DNA of 17,624 bases from Candidatus Woesearchaeota archaeon (lineage in GTDB: Archaea; Nanobdellota; Nanobdellia; Woesearchaeales; GW2011-AR4): NCBI GenBank assembly GCA_030751755.1, contig JASMFO010000064.1, positions 1-17,624 on the forward strand, given 5' to 3'. The notes under the pieces were generated by a model that saw nothing but the letters and a program-made list of their open reading frames with translations, made no database searches and was not told the DNA's origin. Made by a program: the position numbers and the translations under genes. Below, piece by piece: positions 12,043 through 17,624 of this stretch. Every line of letters starts with the position of its first letter. The first letter of the stretch is position 1.

Positions 12043-13197
12043 ATGATAGGAAATTCATTTGGAAGATTTTTTCGTATAACCGCATGTGGGGAGAGCTATG
12101 GCATAGGCAAGGGTTCTGGCTTAGCAGTTATTCTAGATAGCATTCCACCTGGGTTGAAGATAACAGACGCAGACATACAAAAAGAGATGGACAAAAGAAG
12201 GCCAGGAAAAGGTAAATTAAACTCTCCAAGAAAAGAACCAGACCAGTGCCACATATTTGCAGGCATTGGCCAGGATGGTGTAACAACAGGTGCACCTTTA
12301 GGGATTATGGTCCATAATGTTGATACCCAGGAAGTTCATATAAATCAATATAAAAGTTATAAAGATCTCATCAGGCCAGGACATGCAGAGTACACCTATT
12401 TTGTAAAATATGGCGAGAATGCTGACTGGTGTGGTGCTGGCCGTGCTTCTGGAAGAGAAACTGTAGGCAGAGTTGCAGGAGGAGCAGTAGCTAAATTCAT
12501 ACTAGCCAAAGAGGGAATAGAATTAATGGCTTTTACTAAAGAGTGTATGGGCATAAAAGCCAAAGAAATGAGTTTTGACGAGGCCAAGAAAAATTACATG
12601 AAGAATGAGATAAATTGTCCTGACCTGGAGGCATCTGAGGAGATGATTAAAAAGGTTATGGAAATAAAAAATGAAGGTGATACTGCTGGAGGGGTAATTG
12701 AATTAAGAATTAAAGGAGTTCCAGCTGGTTTGGGTGAACCAGTGTTTGACAAGCTGCAGGCAACCTTATCCCATGCTTTGATGTCAATAGGAGCAATCAA
12801 AGGTATTGAGTTTGGTGCAGGATTTAAAGTTGCTAACATGAAAGGCAGTGAATGCAATGATCATCCTTATCTTGAGGGCAAAAAAGTAAGCTTTAAGACA
12901 AATAATGCAGGAGGTATTTTAGGTGGCATAAGCAATGGTGATGAAATTGTAATAAAACTAGCAGTAAAGCCAACACCTACAGTATCTGTTAAGCAACCAA
13001 GTATAAACATGAAAGAGATGAAAGAAGAGATTTTAAGCCCAATAACAAGGCGTGACCCAACATTGCTGGGAAGGATATATGCAGTTGCAGAAGCCATGGC
13101 GGCATGTGCAATATTAGACGCATTATACATGTACCGTGGCTATGACAATGTATGCAGGATAGACAATCCCTGGAGACAAAAAAGCAATCCAAAATGA
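12043..13197 (+). CDS. aroC: Chorismate synthase
   Basis: 384 aa. It removes phosphate from EPSP to give chorismate and needs reduced FMN. The family is clear from GNSFGRFFRIT at the start, KRRPGKGKLNSPRKEPD (51-67), FAGIGQDGVTTGAPL, RPGHAEYTY (111-119, with conserved H114), GRASGRET (133-140), and the C-terminal RRDPTLLGR. Two positions are odd: the near-invariant FGESHG reads CGESYG, so the first catalytic His is Tyr (Y19), and the usual DxRGGGRSSARET reads DWCGAGRASGRET. The fold and the second His are intact. It starts 1 nt after the EPSP synthase stop behind a GGAGGT Shine-Dalgarno (12029-12034) and overlaps the mutase by 4 nt. Confidence 0.94.
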   Translation: MIGNSFGRFFRITACGESYGIGKGSGLAVILDSIPPGLKITDADIQKEMDKRRPGKGKLNSPRKEPDQCHIFAGIGQDGVTTGAPLGIMVHNVDTQEVHINQYKSYKDLIRPGHAEYTYFVKYGENADWCGAGRASGRETVGRVAGGAVAKFILAKEGIELMAFTKECMGIKAKEMSFDEAKKNYMKNEINCPDLEASEEMIKKVMEIKNEGDTAGGVIELRIKGVPAGLGEPVFDKLQATLSHALMSIGAIKGIEFGAGFKVANMKGSECNDHPYLEGKKVSFKTNNAGGILGGISNGDEIVIKLAVKPTPTVSVKQPSINMKEMKEEILSPITRRDPTLLGRIYAVAEAMAACAILDALYMYRGYDNVCRIDNPWRQKSNPK

Positions 13198-13460
13198 ATC
13201 TTGAAGAAACGAGAAAAGAAATTGATAACATAGATGATGAAATTATTAGCTTGCTAAGCAAAAGACAAGACCTAATCAAAAAAATAGCTGAAATAAAAAA
13301 AGAACTGAATAAGTCTGTATTGGATGAAAAAAGGGAAGGAGAGATCATTGAAAAATTAAAGATTAAAGCTAAAGAAAATGGATTGGATGCAAATTTTGTA
13401 GTATCATTGTATAATATAATTTTAGAAAACTCAAGAAATCAGCAGGAAAAATGGAAATAG
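13194..13460 (+). CDS. aroQ: Chorismate mutase (AroQ class, monofunctional)
   Basis: 88 aa, all-helical, converting chorismate to prephenate. The AroQ signature is present: RKEIDNIDDEIISLLSKR (7-24, with R7 and R24), AEIK (32-35, with K35), and DEKREGEI (44-51, with R47 and E48), which match the active-site Arg, Lys and Glu set of the E. coli mutase domain. I start it at ATG 13194, which overlaps the chorismate synthase TGA (ATGA), rather than at the in-frame ATG at 13152, which would add 14 unlike residues. It overlaps the next gene by 10 nt. In E. coli this domain is fused to PheA or TyrA; here all three are separate. Confidence 0.93.
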   Translation: MNLEETRKEIDNIDDEIISLLSKRQDLIKKIAEIKKELNKSVLDEKREGEIIEKLKIKAKENGLDANFVVSLYNIILENSRNQQEKWK

Positions 13461-14179
13461 GAATAATTGGTTTTGGAAGGTTTGGAAAATTAGCAACAAA
13501 GTACTTATCAGAGGACTTTGAAGTCTATGTATCCAGCAGAAGCGATAAAACTGAAGATATTAAGAAAATTAACGGGATTCCTGCATCACTTGGAGAGGTA
13601 TGTAAAAAAGATGTGATTATTCCCTGCGTTTCAATATCAGAATTTGAAAATGTATTGAAAGAAATAAAAGGCTTATTGAAAGAAAATTCACTAGTCATTG
13701 ATGTATGCTCTGTAAAAGAATATCCTGTTGAGAAGATGAAAACAATATTGCTGGAAAAAACTCAAATTCTGGCAACGCACCCTATGTTTGGCCCAGATAG
13801 CGCTGCTGACTCATTAAAAGACAGAAAAATAGTTTTATGCAAAGTCAGGATAGATAATGACAAATATGAGAAAATAAAAGAATACCTGGCTAAAAAAAAC
13901 CTAATTGTGATAGAAGTTACCCCGGAGGAACATGATAAAGAAATTGCAAAATCTTTGCTTTTAACACATTTCATTGGCCGCGGCTTAATAGATTTTGGAG
14001 CTACAGATCTTGATATAGACACAGAAGGACATAGAAGATTAATCAGCATATTGGACACTGTAAAAAATGATACAGGACAACTCTTTGAGGATATGAACAG
14101 CTATAACAAATACTCAAAAAAAGTAAGGGAAGATTTTATCAAATCTTTAAATAAAATTAATATGGGGTTGGAAAAATGA
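13451..14179 (+). CDS. tyrA: Prephenate/arogenate dehydrogenase (short, plant/cyanobacterial-like TyrA)
   Basis: 242 aa. It oxidatively decarboxylates prephenate (to 4-hydroxyphenylpyruvate) or arogenate (to Tyr). A Rossmann GFGRFG (7-12) is followed by YVSSRS (26-31); an Arg after the second strand points to NADP+. DVCSVK (84-89) and ATHPMFGPDSA (108-118, with H110) are the motifs of the TyrA family, and their wording is closest to plant and cyanobacterial arogenate dehydrogenases. Substrate choice therefore stays open. There is no ACT or mutase domain. The length is slightly below the usual 280 aa. It overlaps the mutase by 10 nt and the dehydratase by 4 nt, which places the Tyr branch in the same coupled mRNA. 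Confidence 0.93.
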   Translation: MEIGIIGFGRFGKLATKYLSEDFEVYVSSRSDKTEDIKKINGIPASLGEVCKKDVIIPCVSISEFENVLKEIKGLLKENSLVIDVCSVKEYPVEKMKTILLEKTQILATHPMFGPDSAADSLKDRKIVLCKVRIDNDKYEKIKEYLAKKNLIVIEVTPEEHDKEIAKSLLLTHFIGRGLIDFGATDLDIDTEGHRRLISILDTVKNDTGQLFEDMNSYNKYSKKVREDFIKSLNKINMGLEK

Positions 14180-15003
14180 AAGTAGGATATCAGGGTGAAA
14201 AAGGATCATACAGCGAAGCTGCTATATACAAACATTATGGAAAAAATGTTGAAGCTATAGGATTAGAAACATTTGATGATGTTTTTGAAGCTGTAAAAAA
14301 CAACAAGATTGACCAGGGTTTTCTTCCTTTCGAGAATACAATAGCTGGCTCTGTAGTTGAAAATTATGATTTACTGTTAAAGGAAGATGTTTTTGTAATT
14401 GCAGAGGTTTTTTTAAAAATAATCCACAATCTTTTATCACATAAAGGAAATAAACTTGAGAACATAAAAAAAGCATATTCCCACTCACATGCCCTGCACC
14501 AATGTCATGGGTTTTTAAGAGAGCATAATATAAAATCTGTTCCGGAATATGACACAGCCGGAGCTGTAAAGATTGTTAAAAAAATGGGTAAAATGGACGA
14601 GGCTGCTATTGCTTCTGAACTATGCGCAGATATTTACGGGTTAGATATATTAGAAAAAGGTATTGGAACTAATAATCACAACACGACAAAATTTTTCGTT
14701 ATTGTAAAAAAAGAGAATGTTCCTAAAGACCTAAAAAAAGAAAAAACAAGCATTGTATTTAAGGTAAAACACCATCCTGGAGCATTAGTAAGTTGCTTGC
14801 AAAGATTGTCAAAAAATGATATTAATATGACAAAGCTGGAATCAAGGCCAATACCAGAAAACCCCTGGGATTATGTTTTTTTTGTTGATTTTGAATCTGG
14901 TTTAGATGAGGAAAATGTAAAGCTGACATTAAGCGAGATGGAAGCTGCATCTATATTTGTTAAAGTATTGGGGAGTTATCCTAAAGGCAATAAAGACCAG
15001 TAA
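14176..15003 (+). CDS. pheA: Prephenate dehydratase with ACT domain
   Basis: 275 aa. It converts prephenate to phenylpyruvate, the Phe branch. The catalytic part (1 to about 180) shows GYQGEKGSYSEAA (4-16), LPFENTIAGSV (50-60), SHSHALHQC (102-110), DTAGAVK (126-132) and NTTKF (169-173). The last is the family's TRF motif with Arg changed to Lys, a conservative change at a functional site. Residues about 188-268 are an ACT domain with HHPGALVS and ESRP (222-225), the two motifs that bind Phe for feedback inhibition. It is the last gene of the operon. An aminotransferase to finish Phe synthesis is not in the window. Confidence 0.95.
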   Translation: MKVGYQGEKGSYSEAAIYKHYGKNVEAIGLETFDDVFEAVKNNKIDQGFLPFENTIAGSVVENYDLLLKEDVFVIAEVFLKIIHNLLSHKGNKLENIKKAYSHSHALHQCHGFLREHNIKSVPEYDTAGAVKIVKKMGKMDEAAIASELCADIYGLDILEKGIGTNNHNTTKFFVIVKKENVPKDLKKEKTSIVFKVKHHPGALVSCLQRLSKNDINMTKLESRPIPENPWDYVFFVDFESGLDEENVKLTLSEMEAASIFVKVLGSYPKGNKDQ

Positions 15004-15022
15004 GCAAAACAAACCAAAAACA

Positions 15023-15030
15023 TTTAAATA
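15023..15030 (+). promoter_or_regulatory. TATA box of ppsA
   Basis: TTTAAATA begins 42 nt before the ATG at 15065, giving an expected 5' UTR of about 15 nt with a GAGGT Shine-Dalgarno (15055-15059). This is longer than at leaderless genes, so ppsA can be transcribed apart from the aromatic operon. Confidence 0.55.
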
Positions 15031-15034
15031 ACCA

Positions 15035-15041
15035 TTTTTTT
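15035..15041 (+). terminator. T7 run after the aromatic operon
   Basis: Seven T in a row 32 nt past the pheA stop could act as an archaeal oligo-U terminator. It overlaps the ppsA promoter region, so it is a weak call and readthrough is possible. Confidence 0.3.
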
Positions 15042-15064
15042 ATTATAAATAGAAGAGGTTTGCA

Positions 15065-17473
15065 ATGAGTAAAAAAAGAGAATTCATCCTATGGTTTAGG
15101 GACCTTACAATAAATGATGTTCCTATTGTTGGGGGCAAAAATGCCTCTTTAGGGGAGATGTATAGGACTCTTACAAAAAAAGGAGTTAACATCCCCAATG
15201 GCTTTGCAGTTACTGCTTATGCTTACAGGTATTTTCTCAAAAAAGCCAAAATTCAAAATAAAATAAGGCAAATTTTTTCTGATTTAGACACGCATAATCT
15301 ACGCAATCTTGCAGAAAAAGGAAGAAATGTAAGAAAAACAATTTTAGAGGCAGAGCTACCTGAAGAATTGCAAAATGCAATAACAAGAGCATATAAAAAT
15401 TTATGTAAAAAGTATGGAAGAAACGCAGATGTTGCTGTCAGAAGTTCTGCTACAGCCGAGGATCTGCCAGGAGCGAGCTTTGCAGGCCAGCAAGAAACAT
15501 ACCTTAACATTAAAGGGGAAAAATCTTTATTAGAGGCATGCAAAAAATGCTTTGCTTCTTTATTCACCAATAGAGCGATATCCTACAGGACAGATAGAGG
15601 ATTTGACCATTTTAAAGTTTCTTTATCTATTGGCGTGCAAAAAATGGTTAGAAGCGACCTTGCAAGTTCCGGGGTTATGTTCTCCATTGACACAGAAACT
15701 GGATTTAAAGACGCTGTCCTAATTGAAGGCGCTTATGGTCTAGGGGAAAATGTTGTCCAGGGGAATGTAAATCCGGACCAGTTCTATGTTTTTAAGCCCA
15801 CCTTGAAAAAAGGATTTAAGTCCATAATAAGCAAAAAATTAGGCTCAAAGAATATGAAGATGATTTATCACAAAACTGGAAAAACAACAACAAAGAATAT
15901 CAAGGTCCAAGAAAATTACAAAATTAAATTCTGCTTAAACAATGACGAAATTTTAAAGCTTGCAAAATGGGCTATTGCCATAGAAGACCATTATTCAAAG
16001 AAAGCCAAAAAGTTCAAGCCAATGGACATGGAATGGGCCAAAGATGGCAGGACAAAACAACTGTTTATTGTGCAGGCAAGGCCAGAAACAGTGCAGAGCC
16101 AAAAGGATATGAACGTTCTTGAAGATTACACATTAAAAGAAAAGGGAAAGGTTATTGCAACAGGGCTAAGCGTTGGAACAAAGATAGCCTCTGGCAAAGC
16201 CCATGTAATAAAAAATGTCAGTGACATAAAAAGCTTCAAACCTGGACAGATATTGGTAACAGAAAAAACAGACCCTGACTGGGAGCCAATAATGAAGGTT
16301 GCTTCTGCAATTGTTACAAACAGGGGAGGTCGTACAGCTCATGCAGCAATTGTCGCTCGCGAACTTGGAATCCCGGCAATAGTTGGAACATCTAATGGAA
16401 CAGAATTAATAAAGACAGGAACGGATATAACAATAAGCTGTGCAGAAGGAGAAGTAGGAAAGATTTACAAGAACATCCTTAAATTTAATATTAACAAGAT
16501 TAACTTAAAAAAAATAAAAAAGCCAAAAACAAAGATAATGATGAATGTTGGAAATCCAGATCAGGCATTTGAGTTCTCTTTTATACCAAATGATGGTGTG
16601 GGCCTGGCAAGGGAGGAATTCATTATAAGCTCTTACATTAAGATTCATCCATTGGCGTTATTGCATTATGACGAGCTTAAGGATAAAAAGGCAAAAAATA
16701 TTATTAAAAAATCAACTCAAGCTTATGAAAACAAAGTTGATTGCTTTATCGAGAAACTTGCAGAAGGTGTTGCAATGATCGGAGCTGCTTTCTATCCAAA
16801 GGATGTTATTGTAAGGATGTCAGATTTTAAGTCAAATGAGTATGCTAATCTAGTTGGAGGATCTGAGTTTGAGCCCAAAGAAGACAATCCTATGCTAGGA
16901 TGGCGTGGCGCTTCTAGGTATTATACAGGAAATTATAGGAAAGCCTTTGGCCTAGAATGCATGGCCATGAAAAAGGCTAGGGATGAGATGGGACTGACAA
17001 ACATAAAGCTTATGATTCCATTCTGCAGAACTGTTGAAGAAGGAAAGCTTGTCATTAAAGAGATGAGAAAATATGGGCTGATACAAGGAAAAAATAAATT
17101 GCAAATATATATGATGTGTGAGATTCCATCAAATGTTATTTTGGCTGATGACTTTGCAAAGATTTTTGATGGCTTTAGCATCGGAAGCAATGATTTAACC
17201 CAATTAATCCTTGGTCTAGACCGCGACTCGGAGCTTATTAGCAGACTTTATGATGAAAGAAACCCAGCTGTCAAAGACAGAATAGCAGATGTTATAAAAA
17301 AAGCCAGGAAAAATAAGATAAAGATAGGAATCTGCGGCCAAGGCCCTTCAGATCATGCTGACTTTGCGCAATTCCTTGTAAAATGCGGCATAGACTCCAT
17401 TTCTTTGAACCCGGATACTGTTCTGAAAACAACAATAGCAATTGTAAATGAGGAGAAAAAACTTAAAAGATAG
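15065..17473 (+). CDS. ppsA: Phosphoenolpyruvate synthase (pyruvate, water dikinase)
   Basis: 802 aa. It makes PEP from pyruvate and ATP. The N-terminal ATP-grasp domain has GGKNASLGEM (23-32) and RSSATAEDLPGASFAGQQE. The central swivelling domain carries the phospho-histidine H426 in GGRTAHAAIVARELGIPAIVG. The C-terminal barrel has GLAREEF, SIGSNDLTQL and the catalytic C757 in GICGQGPSDHADF. Length and motif order match archaeal PpsA. The operon next door uses PEP twice (DAHP synthase and EPSP synthase), so the placement makes metabolic sense, though the enzyme is also central to gluconeogenesis. It has its own promoter and Shine-Dalgarno. It ends immediately beside the stop of the convergent membrane protein gene. 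Confidence 0.97.
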   Translation: MSKKREFILWFRDLTINDVPIVGGKNASLGEMYRTLTKKGVNIPNGFAVTAYAYRYFLKKAKIQNKIRQIFSDLDTHNLRNLAEKGRNVRKTILEAELPEELQNAITRAYKNLCKKYGRNADVAVRSSATAEDLPGASFAGQQETYLNIKGEKSLLEACKKCFASLFTNRAISYRTDRGFDHFKVSLSIGVQKMVRSDLASSGVMFSIDTETGFKDAVLIEGAYGLGENVVQGNVNPDQFYVFKPTLKKGFKSIISKKLGSKNMKMIYHKTGKTTTKNIKVQENYKIKFCLNNDEILKLAKWAIAIEDHYSKKAKKFKPMDMEWAKDGRTKQLFIVQARPETVQSQKDMNVLEDYTLKEKGKVIATGLSVGTKIASGKAHVIKNVSDIKSFKPGQILVTEKTDPDWEPIMKVASAIVTNRGGRTAHAAIVARELGIPAIVGTSNGTELIKTGTDITISCAEGEVGKIYKNILKFNINKINLKKIKKPKTKIMMNVGNPDQAFEFSFIPNDGVGLAREEFIISSYIKIHPLALLHYDELKDKKAKNIIKKSTQAYENKVDCFIEKLAEGVAMIGAAFYPKDVIVRMSDFKSNEYANLVGGSEFEPKEDNPMLGWRGASRYYTGNYRKAFGLECMAMKKARDEMGLTNIKLMIPFCRTVEEGKLVIKEMRKYGLIQGKNKLQIYMMCEIPSNVILADDFAKIFDGFSIGSNDLTQLILGLDRDSELISRLYDERNPAVKDRIADVIKKARKNKIKIGICGQGPSDHADFAQFLVKCGIDSISLNPDTVLKTTIAIVNEEKKLKR

Positions 17474-17624
17474 CTATTTCTTCAATTTCTTATATCCCAC
17501 CCAAATCAATATTCCTAATGTTATCCCTAGAAGTATAAACCTTGCGAAATCAGGCAAACCGAACCAATACCTCATTGTGCCATAAAGTATTGTTAAGATG
17601 CCTCCTCCCATCAATCCCGAGCTG
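17474..17624 (-). CDS. C-terminus of a small membrane protein (partial)
   Basis: Reading the minus strand from the right edge gives 49 open codons ending at a TAG (17474-17476), directly abutting the ppsA stop. The text contains GLMGGGILTILYGTMRYWFG, a short soluble turn LPDFARF, then ILLGITLGILIWVGY and a basic KKLKK end. That is two hydrophobic segments, the last a clear transmembrane helix with a positive cytoplasmic tail. The N-terminus lies outside the window. The family is not recognised; similar short two-helix proteins are common in small archaeal genomes. Confidence 0.65.
   Translation of the reverse strand, partial: SSGLMGGGILTILYGTMRYWFGLPDFARFILLGITLGILIWVGYKKLKK

Noticed and set aside
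13152..13193. Earlier in-frame ATG for chorismate mutase
   Set aside because: It would add 14 residues not in the AroQ fold and overlap aroC by 46 nt; ATG 13194 gives the ATGA overlap common in this operon.
1..17624. CRISPR array, tRNA, rRNA, insertion sequence or prophage
   Set aside because: No spaced repeats, cloverleaf, transposase or terminal inverted repeats were seen by eye on either strand.

Overview
The window looks like a stretch of an AT-rich archaeal chromosome, most likely a DPANN-type (Woesearchaeota/Pacearchaeota-like) genome. The evidence is a NurA-family nuclease, a permuted YlqF/YawG-type GTPase, archaeal-style zinc-ribbon proteins, compact gene packing, and above all the promoters. 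Almost every first gene of a transcript has a TTTAAA/TTTATA box whose first base lies 27-33 nt upstream of its ATG, so most mRNAs should be leaderless. The lineage is inferred; no rRNA or marker phylogeny is available here.

Left part (1-6876), mostly short transcripts. A partial nadA (quinolinate synthase, minus strand) is divergent from an unusual fusion of a degenerate NAD-kinase-like domain with a C-terminal winged helix. A perfect 7-1-7 palindrome lies between their promoters, which suggests an NAD-sensing regulator of NAD synthesis. Next come an RGG-rich zinc-ribbon protein, a small cupin, a circularly permuted ribosome-assembly-type GTPase (minus), a two-module zinc-ribbon protein, a hemerythrin-nurA pair, and a PfkB sugar/nucleoside kinase.

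Centre (6877-7233), a 357-bp gap. It holds decayed coding sequence on the minus strand and a consensus promoter at 7014-7021. At leaderless distance from that promoter is a 26-codon ORF (7045-7125) in which 7 of the last 9 residues are Phe or Tyr. It sits directly upstream of the Phe/Tyr biosynthetic operon. The ORF is itself a hairpin followed by a U-rich tract, and mutually exclusive RNA pairings follow. I read this as a candidate translation-coupled attenuator in an archaeon, and it is the most interesting element of the window. The main alternative is that the T-rich tract of a terminator encodes Phe/Tyr by chance and the operon starts from its own promoter near 7187.

Right part (7234-15003), an eight-gene, tightly coupled aromatic operon: DAHP synthase, 3-dehydroquinate synthase, a 3-dehydroquinate dehydratase/shikimate dehydrogenase fusion, EPSP synthase, chorismate synthase, chorismate mutase, prephenate/arogenate dehydrogenase, and prephenate dehydratase with an ACT domain. 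Neighbours overlap by 4-10 nt or are 1 nt apart. Every step from PEP + erythrose 4-phosphate to the Phe and Tyr branches is present except shikimate kinase and the aminotransferase. PEP synthase (ppsA) follows with its own promoter and makes the PEP used by the first and sixth enzymes. The window ends in the C-terminus of a small membrane protein on the minus strand.
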